Positions 7,172-14,678 are shown, numbered from the stretch's first letter. The stretch: 16,224 nt of DNA from CBDUBU01 sp965365465 (GCA_965365465.1 CBDUBU010000062.1:1-16224); one strand, 5' to 3'. Numbers and translations: made by a program. The notes: generated by a model not told the origin, from the sequence alone.

Positions 7172-7813
7172 CTAGAATCGTAGCGCAACCAACTCGGAAA
7201 AAGAAATAGCGAGGTACATTCCGTCTCTTTCCTCAAAACAGGCGCGCCATTGCGTCCCGTCCGGTTCAAGCACCACTGCCTGGTTCCGGCAAAAATCGAT
7301 CTCCAGCTTCAGCTTTTTCGGAGAAAATCGAAACCCGCTATGACGCGCTTTCAGCGTGGCTTCCTTCAACGTCCAGAAAAGAACCTGTGTGCGTGTGTGA
7401 TCAAGCGCTGCCGATTCCCAGAGCGGCTGTTCATCCGGATGGAGTAAAAATCGGTGCAGATCCGGCCTGCGCGGCGTGATGCGCTCCAGATCGATTCCAA
7501 CAGGTCGGAGCGCCACAACCGCAACGGCGCATGGCCCTGTGTGTGCAACAGACACCGAATAAGGATGTCCGGCTACTTCCAGGCCGCCTCCCGTGAGAAC
7601 TGAAAGCGGAACCTCGTCAGGCCGAAGGTCCAGCCGCTCGGCCAGCAACGTCCGCACCGCCACACGTCCCAGAATGTACTGATTACGTCGCTGCTCGCTC
7701 TTGAACTGCTGCACCTGACGGCGTTCCTCTTCGGACAGCATTGCCGAACGCGCCTCGACGAGCGCCGGATCAAACGCTGCCATCCGGTACGCTATGTCTG
7801 AAGGCAGATTCAT
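7172..7813 (-). CDS. 4'-phosphopantetheinyl transferase, Sfp type
   Basis: The start is taken at the ATG at 7813 (MNLPSDIAYR), preceded by AAGG at 9 nt; the frame extends 33 codons upstream but that stretch is not protein-like and overlaps the hairpin at 7890-7920. The product is 213 residues, normal for the Sfp/Gsp group. Motifs in order: YILGRVAVRTLLA (46-58, CoA-side region), SVSVAHTG with His91, VGIDLE at 105-110 with the Mg ligands Asp108 and Glu110, and FWTLKEATLKA at 146-156 with Trp147, Lys150, Glu151 and Lys155. It transfers phosphopantetheine from CoA to a Ser of acyl or peptidyl carrier proteins, in the cytoplasm. No polyketide, peptide synthetase or carrier protein gene is in the window, so its partner could be the fatty-acid ACP or a remote cluster. 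Confidence 0.92.
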   Translation of the reverse strand: MNLPSDIAYRMAAFDPALVEARSAMLSEEERRQVQQFKSEQRRNQYILGRVAVRTLLAERLDLRPDEVPLSVLTGGGLEVAGHPYSVSVAHTGPCAVAVVALRPVGIDLERITPRRPDLHRFLLHPDEQPLWESAALDHTRTQVLFWTLKEATLKARHSGFRFSPKKLKLEIDFCRNQAVVLEPDGTQWRACFEERDGMYLAISFSELVALRF

Positions 7814-7889
7814 TGAATATGACCTTGAGCGTTTACCCTCATCCTGTCCTTGCGTAGTTTCTGCTGTACCAGTGAAATACAACAAAGCA

Positions 7890-7920
7890 CAGGGGCAGCG
7901 ATATATTATCACCGCCCCTG
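7890..7920 (-). terminator. Hairpin terminator downstream of sodA
   Basis: Perfect 7 bp arms CAGGGGC (7890-7896) and GCCCCTG (7914-7920). Inside, GATA pairs with TATC across small mismatched loops, so the whole 31 nt can fold. Read on the minus strand it is followed by TGCTTTGTTGTATTTC, a T-rich but interrupted tail. It lies 42 bp after the sodA stop and about 75 bp before the phosphopantetheinyl transferase start, so it probably separates the two genes. Confidence 0.6.
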
Positions 7921-7962
7921 TATCACCTTCAGTTGACTAACCACCTGGGCAGATGGTCTGCG

Positions 7963-8577
7963 TCACTTTTTCGCAGCCTGATAGTTCTTGTTGGCCTGTT
8001 CCCAGTTGACCACGCTCCACCAGGCATCAATGTAGTCGGGACGCTTGTTCTGGTATTTCAGATAGTAGGCGTGTTCCCACACGTCCAGCCCGAGGATTGG
8101 CGTATGCCCTTTCATGTAAGGGCTATCCTGATTGGGCGTGCTGTAAACCTGAAGGCTTCCGTCCTTGTCTGCGACCAGCCATGCCCACCCGCTTCCAAAG
8201 CGAGTACCTGCCTCGTTAGCGAACTTCTCTTTAAATGCATCGAACGAGCCAAACGCCTGATTGATTGCCTCGGCCAGTTCACCGGTCGGCTTGCCTCCGC
8301 CGCCTGACTTCATGACGGGCCAGAACAGGCTATGATTGGCATGGCCGCCGCCGTTGTTCCGAACCGCCGTTCGGATATTTTCGGGGACACTATCGATGCC
8401 TCGCAGGAGATCCTCTATCGACTTGTTTTGAAGGTCGGCATGACCTTCAAGTGCGTTGTTTAATTTAGTTACATATCCTTGATGATGCTTGCCGTGATGA
8501 ACCTGCATGGTCTGCGCATCGATGTGCGGTTCAAGGGCATCAAATGCATAAGGTAAATCGGGGAGTGTATGTGCCAT
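7963..8577 (-). CDS. sodA: Superoxide dismutase, Mn type
   Basis: The product is 204 residues and converts superoxide to oxygen and hydrogen peroxide. It begins MAHTLPDLPYAFDALEPHID, the standard Fe/Mn-SOD start, with no signal peptide, so it is cytoplasmic. Metal ligands are His27 (VHHGKHHQGY), His82 (GGGHANHSLFW), Asp165 and His169 (DVWEHAYYLKYQNKRPDYI). The outer-sphere glutamine is Gln150 in NQDSP, as in E. coli SodA, and Gly77 is at the matching position, both pointing to Mn rather than Fe. The Mn/Fe preference is a sequence inference. An AGGAGGT Shine-Dalgarno (8581-8587) lies only 3 nt before the ATG. It is followed by its own hairpin terminator and so is likely monocistronic. Confidence 0.96.
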   Translation of the reverse strand: MAHTLPDLPYAFDALEPHIDAQTMQVHHGKHHQGYVTKLNNALEGHADLQNKSIEDLLRGIDSVPENIRTAVRNNGGGHANHSLFWPVMKSGGGGKPTGELAEAINQAFGSFDAFKEKFANEAGTRFGSGWAWLVADKDGSLQVYSTPNQDSPYMKGHTPILGLDVWEHAYYLKYQNKRPDYIDAWWSVVNWEQANKNYQAAKK

Positions 8578-9015
8578 GTTACCTCCTGGAGCTTGGGTGA
8601 TAAAATCTATTCTTTGCAGGGAGCGCTTGCGCCGCCTGTCTCATAAGTCTAGTAACGACTCAGTGGGGGGATATGTTTTCCCGGATCCAGGTCTAACAGC
8701 CGCTCGGCCTGTTGTTTCCACGTTCTCAGAAATCCTCTGATGACTGTAACAAACCGGCGAGAAACAACGTCATGGCGACGCTTCAGGGCCGAACTCACAC
8801 CCCTCATGGAGCAAATTGTGAAACTCTCGGAAAACGGATGCCGAGTCCTGCTTCCAGGCAGCCGGCTGACTTCCGAAATCCAATTTGTGTGTCGTTTTTG
8901 TTGAACTTAAGGCGCGTAAGAGATTGTATGGCTTGAACCACAACTATAGATTCCGGTCTTGAGAATACTCTACTCAAACTGTTGATATACGAACCATTCC
9001 AAATACATAACCAAG
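8578..9015. other. Divergent intergenic region, 438 bp
   Basis: It separates sodA (minus) from the duplicated-domain gene (plus) and must carry both promoters. The sodA side has the strong AGGAGGT. I see no clean -35/-10 for sodA. Near the plus gene, TTGAGA (8959-8964) lies upstream of a weak TGATAT, and TTGAG (8959-8963) with CTCAA (8973-8977) forms a short inverted repeat; either could be regulatory. A small hairpin, AACAGCCG (8695-8702) with CGGCCTGTT (8705-8713, one bulge), is also present. The 74-codon frame at 8712-8936 is not protein-like and I do not call a gene here. Confidence 0.5.
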
Positions 9016-10284
9016 ATGAACACGCTAAAAAAGGTCGGCGGCCTCTTGTTCACGGCTCTTCTGGTTGTAGGATTATGCCAGACCGCCGAAGCGCAGATCT
9101 GGAAGAAAGCTGCGGAACGAGCCAAAGAAAAAATCAAGCAGAAGACAGAAGAAAAAACCAGTGAGGCCGTCGACAGCGCTGTAGACAGCGCAGCCGATAA
9201 AGCAGAAGATGCAGTAAAAGACGCTGTAAAAGACAAGGCCACTGACGCTGCCAGAGATGCGGCGGCAAATAACTCCGGCCAAAGCGGCTCGTCAGGCGAT
9301 ATGTCGGGCCTGACCAATGCGTTAGGGGCAATGGCTGGAGCTTCAGGGAGCGGGGGCAGCGTAGAACCCATTGACCACCGGGAGTTGAAGGTATTGCTCC
9401 CGGAAAGCTTGCCGGGACGAAGCCGCGTCAACGCTCGCGGCGAAAAAGGCGGGTTTATGGGCATCAAGACCTCGATGGCCGAAGGAGAGTACGGTTCGGA
9501 GGGGTCTGACGGCAACATCACGATTACGATTACCGACATGGGCACGATGAAGGGCCTTGCCAAGTTCGGCTATGCGTGGCTGGCCGCAGAAATCGATAAT
9601 GAAAGCGACAACGGTTACGAACGCACTACCAGATTCAAGGACTTTCCCGCCTACGAGAAATACGACAGGGATGGAGATTATCAGCATGGCGAGATGCAGG
9701 TTGTAGTCGGCGAGCGTTTCATTGTTAGCGCATCCGGGGACGGCGTTTCCATGAATGATATCAAAGGCGCGCTGAACCAGGTTGATATCGCCAAACTGGA
9801 TGGAATGAAAATGGTGGGTCAGGGCGAGGCTTTTGAGCCTGTGGATCAGGCCGGTCTCAAAGCCTTGCTCCCGGAAAGCCTGCCGGGAATGAGCCGATCC
9901 AATGCTTCCGCGCAAAAAGCGTCGGCGCTCGGCATCAAGACTTCGTCCGCCGAGGGCGATTACACGGACGGGGCTAACGGCAGCGTCAAGGTCGCCATCA
10001 CAGACATGGGTAATCTGTCGGGGATTACCATGCTAGGGTATGCGTGGCTGGCCGCAGAAATCGACAACGAAAACGACAGGGGTTACGAACGCACGGCGAA
10101 GTACAAAGGCCATCCCGCCTATGAGAAGTTTGACAAGGATGGAGATTATCAGCATAGCGAAATACAAGTCGTCGTATCACAGCGGTTTGTCGTCTCGGTT
10201 GAAGGAAATGGCGTGTCGATGGATAAGGTTAAGGCCGCCATCGACCGCGTCGATCTGGATCAGCTTGCAGCGATGAAAGAGTAA
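9016..10284 (+). CDS. Exported protein with helical stalk and two tandem unrecognised domains
   Basis: The product is 422 residues. Residues 1-26 are a Sec signal peptide (MNTLKKVGGLLFTALLVVGL, then cut after AEA, before QIW); the Cys at 21 is not in a lipobox. Residues ~28-85 are a charged Ala/Lys/Glu/Asp-rich stretch (AAERAKEKIKQKTEEK, then repeats of the type DSAVDSAADKAEDAVKDAVK), probably one long amphipathic helix. Residues ~86-115 are a Gly/Ser/Asn linker. Residues 117-265 and 274-421 are two copies of one domain, each with LLPESLPG, GIKTS-AEG-Y, ITDMG, GYAWLAAEIDNE, GYERT, PAYEK, DGDYQH, EMQVVV or EIQVVV, RF-VS, G-GVSM and a closing helix with VD-L--MK. The lipoprotein at 1814-2500 carries a third copy. 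Location outside the cytoplasm follows from the signal; function is unknown. No strong Shine-Dalgarno precedes the ATG. A good terminator follows. Confidence 0.88.
   Translation: MNTLKKVGGLLFTALLVVGLCQTAEAQIWKKAAERAKEKIKQKTEEKTSEAVDSAVDSAADKAEDAVKDAVKDKATDAARDAAANNSGQSGSSGDMSGLTNALGAMAGASGSGGSVEPIDHRELKVLLPESLPGRSRVNARGEKGGFMGIKTSMAEGEYGSEGSDGNITITITDMGTMKGLAKFGYAWLAAEIDNESDNGYERTTRFKDFPAYEKYDRDGDYQHGEMQVVVGERFIVSASGDGVSMNDIKGALNQVDIAKLDGMKMVGQGEAFEPVDQAGLKALLPESLPGMSRSNASAQKASALGIKTSSAEGDYTDGANGSVKVAITDMGNLSGITMLGYAWLAAEIDNENDRGYERTAKYKGHPAYEKFDKDGDYQHSEIQVVVSQRFVVSVEGNGVSMDKVKAAIDRVDLDQLAAMKE
9361..9810 (+). repeat. Internal domain repeat, copy 1
   Basis: Codes for about residues 116-265 of the exported protein. 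It aligns with copy 2 (9832-10281) at an offset of 468-471 nt. DNA identity is still visible in places: a 19-nt block (GGATGGAGATTATCAGCAT) at 9669-9687 recurs at 10137-10155, and TATGCGTGGCTGGCCGCAGA at 9571 recurs at 10039. This indicates an in-gene tandem duplication that is not ancient or is kept similar. Confidence 0.85.
9832..10281 (+). repeat. Internal domain repeat, copy 2
   Basis: Codes for about residues 273-422. In some features it is closer to the lipoprotein's single domain than copy 1 is (TMLGYAWL like AMLGYAWL, and KGHPAYEKF like EGHPAYEKF), so copy 2 may be nearer the ancestral form. Confidence 0.85.
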
Positions 10285-10325
10285 ACGCCTGCTAACGGCA
10301 AACTAATTTCTTTGCAAAAACCGGG

Positions 10326-10366
10326 AACGGGTTGGAGCATCATGTCTCCTGCCCGTTTTTCTTTTC
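10326..10366 (+). terminator. Rho-independent terminator
   Basis: AACGGG and GGAG (10326-10337, separated by TT) pair with CTCC and CCCGTT (10346-10357, separated by TG), giving a 10 bp stem with a small internal loop and an 8-nt hairpin loop. It is followed by TTTTTCTTTTC. It starts 41 bp after the stop codon of the exported-protein gene and insulates it from ppx. Confidence 0.85.
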
Positions 10367-10471
10367 TTACCTTGCGCCGTAATCTCTACAACCGTGGGCA
10401 TGGGCACCGCTGACAAGTCATGTAAGGGGCCATACTCCGGCATCCGGTAAACATTTGCTTGCGGTATTGCG

Positions 10472-11479
10472 ATGTTATCCTCTGAGTCCGACGCTCCCTA
10501 TATATCCTCACCTCAATCACAAGCGCATCAAAACTCCGAGGTCCGGCGCATCTGTGTTATCGACCTAGGCACAAACTCTTTCCATGCGTTAATCGTTGAT
10601 CTGCATCCTGACAAAACGTTCACGGCTGTCGGAAAGAGAAAGGAGATGGTTCGGCTCGGTGAAGGGGGGATGGGCGCGGGCTTGCTCACGGAAGAAGCGA
10701 TGGCTCGCGGCATTGCCACGCTGATCCAAATCCAGCGTCTGGCGCAGCAACTTCAGGTTATGGAGTTTCATGCCTTCGCTACTTCAGCAATTCGTGAAGC
10801 ACGGAACGGAGCTTTATTCATAGAGGATATATTTGCCAGGACAGGCATACAGGTACACTGCATCGACGGCAACTTTGAGGCAGCGCTTATTTATGAAGGA
10901 GTTCGGCATACCATCGCATTACACGCACCCTCTTTACTCGTCGACATAGGAGGCGGCTCTACGGAGTTCATCATTGGCACCCCTACCGAGGCTTTGTACC
11001 TCACCAGTCTCAAGGTTGGAGCCGAGCGAATGAGAGAGCAATTCAATCTTCCTGATCCCCCTTCCAGCGCTGCATTGGGACTTTTTACGGCGCATCTTGC
11101 GACAGAGATGGCGCCCGTTTTCGAGGCGGCCCACACCGAACATGTCAGCGAAATCATCGGCTCATCAGGTACACTGGAAACCCTGGCGAACGTTTATCTG
11201 CATCGATATGGCTCCCCCGGCATGACAGTCTTTCAACAAACGCTTGATTCTGAAAAATTACATAGCCTTGCAACAGAGATCATGTATTCGGCGAAACAAG
11301 CACGCGCCGAAATGGCCGGCATGGATCCACGACGGGTAGACCAGATCGTTGCCGGAGCCGCTCTTGTCAAGGTATTGCTGGAACATGTACCGGCCCGGCA
11401 GGCGCGCCTCTCCCCTGCGGCTTTGCGAGAGGGTATGGTGTATTATCTTGCAGCCCAAAAACAACCCTCCGGCGCGTAG
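10472..11479 (+). CDS. Ppx/GppA family phosphatase (exopolyphosphatase or pppGpp phosphohydrolase)
   Basis: The product is 335 residues of the actin-like ASKHA fold; the first ~25 residues look disordered. Motifs: VIDLGTNSFHALIVD (phosphate-1 loop, 29-43), ATSAIREARNG (103-113), VHCIDGNFEAALIYEGV (128-144), DIGGGSTEFIIG (158-169, phosphate-2 loop), LKVGAERMRE (180-189) and IIGSSGTLETLA (228-239). It ends LREGMVYYLA. It has the two N-terminal actin-like lobes only, about 180 residues shorter than E. coli Ppx, like the short bacterial members. The family hydrolyses terminal phosphates of polyphosphate or converts pppGpp to ppGpp; sequence alone does not decide which. The motif usually written G-x-E-E-A reads GNFEA (133-137), with Phe in the first Glu position. 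It lies between the terminator at 10326 and the hairpin before nuoJ, so it is probably its own unit. Confidence 0.9.
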   Translation: MLSSESDAPYISSPQSQAHQNSEVRRICVIDLGTNSFHALIVDLHPDKTFTAVGKRKEMVRLGEGGMGAGLLTEEAMARGIATLIQIQRLAQQLQVMEFHAFATSAIREARNGALFIEDIFARTGIQVHCIDGNFEAALIYEGVRHTIALHAPSLLVDIGGGSTEFIIGTPTEALYLTSLKVGAERMREQFNLPDPPSSAALGLFTAHLATEMAPVFEAAHTEHVSEIIGSSGTLETLANVYLHRYGSPGMTVFQQTLDSEKLHSLATEIMYSAKQARAEMAGMDPRRVDQIVAGAALVKVLLEHVPARQARLSPAALREGMVYYLAAQKQPSGA

Positions 11480-11510
11480 AAACCATTGGTTGGCTTCATC
11501 TGCGCGTTGA

Positions 11511-11565
11511 AGCAGATAACCATCATGTTACAACCGAAAGTTTCTTCCCAACATGATTATCTGCT
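11511..11565. repeat. Long inverted repeat between ppx and nuoJ
   Basis: Left arm AGCAGATA (11511-11518) and ATCATGTT (11522-11529), split by a 3-nt bulge, pairs with AACATGAT (11550-11557) and TATCTGCT (11558-11565). This makes 16 bp around a 20-nt loop. No T-run follows on either strand, so it is not a classic intrinsic terminator. It could be a 3'-end stabiliser for ppx, a leader structure of the nuo transcript, or a processing site. The rest of the gap (11480-11724, 245 bp) has no gene or clear promoter that I can support. Confidence 0.7.
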
Positions 11566-11724
11566 CTCGTACAGGACGCTTATCTTACCGGGCCTCGTCT
11601 TCATATTCGCTTTACTTCATGTTTCCTTGCCGAAGCGTTCCAATTTGGCTAACTTGGCCCGCTGTAATCATAGCACACTGTCTTGGGCGGCTGCGGCTGC
11701 CAATCATGCTTACGTAGCCTTTTC

Positions 11725-12234
11725 ATGCTCGCGCAACTGCTGTTCTTCCTGCTTGCAATTGTAGCCGTCACGGCCGCTCTCTGCATGATTATTTCGCGTA
11801 GTCCGGTAACGAGTGCGCTCTGGCTGGTGCTAAATCTTTTCTGCGTGGCCGGTCTCTACCTTACACTCAACGCTCAGTTCATCGGCGTTATTCAGGTGCT
11901 TGTGTATGCAGGAGCCATCATGGTGCTGTTTCTGTTTGTCATTATGCTCCTGAATCTCTCAGCGCTGCCCCGGCTTCAGGCTTTTGACTGGAAGCGAGGC
12001 GTCGCCTTTGTGCTGGGCATGGCATTTCTGGCGCTGATGGTGTATATCGTCGCACGAGGGCTTGATGTGCTGCCGGTTCCGCTGACTCCGGAACAGACTG
12101 TCGTGACAGGATCGGCCCGGTTTATTGGTCTGGAGCTTTTCACCCGGTATGCTCTTCCGTTTGAAATCATTGGTGTGTTGCTTCTAGCTGCTACCATCGG
12201 CGCAGTGATGCTCGCAAAAAAACGCTTTGTGTAG
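11725..12234 (+). CDS. nuoJ: NADH-quinone oxidoreductase subunit J
   Basis: The start is taken at ATG 11725 (MLAQLLFFLL), because the upstream in-frame TTG at 11683 would add a Cys/Gly-rich stretch unlike the family. The product is 169 residues with about five transmembrane helices. The family signature YAGAIMVLFLFVIMLLN (61-77) is the bent third helix of the membrane arm, and PFEIIGVLLLAATIGAVMLAKK (145-166) is the C-terminal helix. NuoJ belongs to the hinge region between the quinone site and the antiporter-like subunits of complex I. It is first of four nuo genes, 15 bp ahead of nuoK. No Shine-Dalgarno is visible before the ATG. The matching nuoA-I genes are not in the window. Confidence 0.93.
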   Translation: MLAQLLFFLLAIVAVTAALCMIISRSPVTSALWLVLNLFCVAGLYLTLNAQFIGVIQVLVYAGAIMVLFLFVIMLLNLSALPRLQAFDWKRGVAFVLGMAFLALMVYIVARGLDVLPVPLTPEQTVVTGSARFIGLELFTRYALPFEIIGVLLLAATIGAVMLAKKRFV

Positions 12235-12249
12235 ATTTATTCAGCGCAT

Positions 12250-12555
12250 ATGGATGTGACTTTGTCCTGGTATCTGGCGCTCAGTGCCGTCCTCTTCGTG
12301 ATCGGCGTTCTGGGTGTGCTCCTGCGAAGGAATGTAATCATCATTTTTATGTCCGTTGAGTTGATGCTCAACGCAGTCAACCTTACACTGGTGGCCTTTA
12401 GCCAGTTTTTAGGTGATGTTTCCGGGCAGATTCTGGTTTTCTTCGTCATGGCCGTCGCCGCTGCGGAGGCAGCGGTGGGCCTGGCTATCGTGATTGCCAT
12501 CTTCCGCAACAAACTGACGGTGGATGTCACGCAAATCAATCTATTCAGATACTGA
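12250..12555 (+). CDS. nuoK: NADH-quinone oxidoreductase subunit K
   Basis: The product is 101 residues with three transmembrane helices, the normal length. Two buried glutamates known from the family to be needed for proton transfer are present: Glu37 (FMSVELMLNAVNL) and Glu73 (AAAEAAVGLAI). The loop arginines LLRRN (24-28) are also conserved. It ends LFRY. NuoK links the quinone-side proton path to the antiporter subunits. It lies 15 bp after nuoJ and 53 bp before nuoL, same strand, with no visible Shine-Dalgarno. Confidence 0.95.
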   Translation: MDVTLSWYLALSAVLFVIGVLGVLLRRNVIIIFMSVELMLNAVNLTLVAFSQFLGDVSGQILVFFVMAVAAAEAAVGLAIVIAIFRNKLTVDVTQINLFRY

Positions 12556-12608
12556 ACAGCAGACGGCCTGCGTAAACCTCACCCTCTGTTTATCAGAACC
12601 GTTGTTTC

Positions 12609-14672
12609 ATGGATATAGAACTTCTTGTCAGGCTGATCCTGCTTTTGCCGCTTGCCGGAGCCGTGGTAAACGGCATTGTTGGCCTTTTTATTCCTGCGCT
12701 ACGCAAGGAGTCGCTCGTCGGCCTCATTGGAACGTCCGTTGTAGCCATTCCCTTCTTTATCACGCTGTATCTTTTCTTTACTTATGCCGGCGACCCCATA
12801 GTAGTCTCCTTTTATACATGGATGGCTGCGGGAGACCTGAACATTTCATTTGCCTATCGCATTGATGAGCTTTCCCTGCTCATGACCCTGATCGTCACCG
12901 GAGTCGGAGCGGTCATCCATCTTTACTCAGTCGGTTACATGCACGGCGACGGCGGGTTCTGGCGCTTTTTCGCCTTCCTGAACCTGTTCATCTTCGCGAT
13001 GCTGAATCTCGTGCTGGGCGACAATCTGGTTGTCCTGTTTCTGGGATGGGAAGGGGTGGGCCTCTGCTCTTACCTGCTCATCGGTTTCTGGTACACGGAA
13101 CTTAAAAACAGCGAGGCAGCGAACAAGGCATTCATTGTTAACCGCATCGGCGACTTTGCCTTCCTGCTCGCTATGTTCCTGCTGTTCCGAGAGCTTGGCG
13201 GTCTTGACTTCGACACGTTGATTGCAGGCTCACAGACCCTGTCGACGGCTACTTTGAACTGGGTGGTGCTTCTGCTTTTTATCGGCGCGACGGGTAAGAG
13301 CGCTCAAATCCCTCTTTTCGTCTGGCTGCCGGATGCCATGGCAGGCCCCACGCCGGTCTCGGCACTTATCCACGCAGCCACCATGGTGACGAGCGGCCTG
13401 TATATGCTGGCTCGCCTTTCGCCGCTGGTGCTTGGAGCGCCTGCCATCATGGCCGTGATCGCCATCGTTGCCGCGCTGACTGCTCTCATGGCGGCTACCA
13501 TTGCCGTGACCCAGAACGACATCAAGAAGGTTCTGGCTTATTCAACGGTGTCGCAACTGGGTTTCATGTTCATGGCCGCCGGGGTAGGCGCTTTCTTTGT
13601 CTCCATCTTCCACGTAATGACGCACGCATTCTTCAAAGGCTGCCTGTTCCTGGGTTCCGGCAGCGTGATTCATGCCATGCATCATGTAGAGCATGAGTTG
13701 GAGCACAAAGGCGCCTTGCCGGGGCACGGGAAGGATACAGCCGTTGCCGGAGCGTCCCACGCGGACTTGCCTGCCTACGAAGGCTATCAATTGCCATTTG
13801 ACCCTCAGGATATGCGTACAATGGGCGGGTTGAAAAAGTATATGCCTGCCACTAGCCTCACCTTTCTCGTCTCGACGCTCGCGATCGCCGGGATCCCTCC
13901 ACTGTCAGGCTTTTTCTCAAAAGATGAGATATTATTCAGGGCCTTTGAGTACGGCTATGACGGGCATCCGTATGCCACAATTATCTGGATCATGGGTCTC
14001 ATTGCCGCTTTTCTGACGGCGTTTTACATGACCAGAGCGTATGTTCTCACCTTCCTGGGCAAGGAACGCTGGCCTCTGGCCGACCAGGTGCATCCTCATG
14101 AATCACCTGCCACGATGACGATTCCGCTGTATGTGCTGGCGCTGCTTGCCGTGGCAGGCGGCTTTCTCGGCCTGCCCGCCGTGTTTGGTCATGGCGAATG
14201 GAACTGGATCCACCACTGGCTGGGCGCTCCTTACGGAGGACCTGTCGCAGAAGTGCTGACGGAAGGACACGGAGAGGGTTTCGTGGTCGTTGAGTGGGCT
14301 TTGTTGCTGCTGGGGGCTGCCATCGCAATCGGCGGTGTGTTCTTTGCATGGAACCGGTACTCCAAATTCGGCCTTGCCTATGACGAACGCCTGCGCGCGC
14401 GTTTCGGCAGCCTGTACCGCTGGGGGGCGCATAAATATTACTGGGACGAATTGTATGATCGCGCGGTGGTCAAGCCTGTCATCAACGGCTCCAGAAATGG
14501 ACTGGCGCCGTTTGACCAGAAGGTTCTAGATGGTACGGTAAACGGAATAGCCAGCGTAACCCGTGGTTTCAGTAGCGTGCTGCGTCACATCCAGACGGGC
14601 GTGGTCCAGAGCTACGCAGTAGCGATTGTGTTCGGTGTGATCCTTGTCCTTGCTCTGATGCTCTTTGCCTGA
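12609..14672 (+). CDS. nuoL: NADH-quinone oxidoreductase subunit L
   Basis: The product is 687 residues, the distal antiporter-like proton-pumping subunit of complex I. Key residues are present: Glu148 (GWEGVGLCSYLLIGFWY), Asp182 (NRIGD), Lys230 (GATGKSAQIPLFVWLPDAM), His339 and Lys343 (THAFFKG), and Lys438 (GFFSKDEIL). The C-terminal part (about 590-687) holds the long lateral helix (YDRAVVKPVINGSRNGL) and its last transmembrane anchor. Compared with my memory of E. coli NuoL, which runs almost directly from the HH after SGSV to MGGL, there is an extra segment of about 40 residues (about 358-400), rich in histidine: His355, 358, 359, 362, 366, 373 and 384. It ends 6 bp before nuoM. No strong Shine-Dalgarno. 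Confidence 0.96.
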   Translation: MDIELLVRLILLLPLAGAVVNGIVGLFIPALRKESLVGLIGTSVVAIPFFITLYLFFTYAGDPIVVSFYTWMAAGDLNISFAYRIDELSLLMTLIVTGVGAVIHLYSVGYMHGDGGFWRFFAFLNLFIFAMLNLVLGDNLVVLFLGWEGVGLCSYLLIGFWYTELKNSEAANKAFIVNRIGDFAFLLAMFLLFRELGGLDFDTLIAGSQTLSTATLNWVVLLLFIGATGKSAQIPLFVWLPDAMAGPTPVSALIHAATMVTSGLYMLARLSPLVLGAPAIMAVIAIVAALTALMAATIAVTQNDIKKVLAYSTVSQLGFMFMAAGVGAFFVSIFHVMTHAFFKGCLFLGSGSVIHAMHHVEHELEHKGALPGHGKDTAVAGASHADLPAYEGYQLPFDPQDMRTMGGLKKYMPATSLTFLVSTLAIAGIPPLSGFFSKDEILFRAFEYGYDGHPYATIIWIMGLIAAFLTAFYMTRAYVLTFLGKERWPLADQVHPHESPATMTIPLYVLALLAVAGGFLGLPAVFGHGEWNWIHHWLGAPYGGPVAEVLTEGHGEGFVVVEWALLLLGAAIAIGGVFFAWNRYSKFGLAYDERLRARFGSLYRWGAHKYYWDELYDRAVVKPVINGSRNGLAPFDQKVLDGTVNGIASVTRGFSSVLRHIQTGVVQSYAVAIVFGVILVLALMLFA

Positions 14673-14678
14673 CCCTGT

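Noticed and set aside
7814..7912. Longer N-terminus for the phosphopantetheinyl transferase
   Set aside because: The 33 extra residues overlap the sodA terminator region, are unlike the family, and the internal ATG at 7813 has a ribosome binding site.
8970..9563. Minus-strand frame of 197 aa over the exported-protein gene
   Set aside because: It is the mirror of the Ala/Ser-rich stalk and first domain; its Ser/Ala repeats are explained by the complementary codons of the real gene, which has a signal peptide and a paralogue.
11486..11764. Plus-strand frame of 92 aa before nuoJ, with a hydrophobic stretch
   Set aside because: It runs through the inverted repeat and overlaps the nuoJ start in another frame; it becomes Cys/Ser-rich at the end and has no ribosome binding site.
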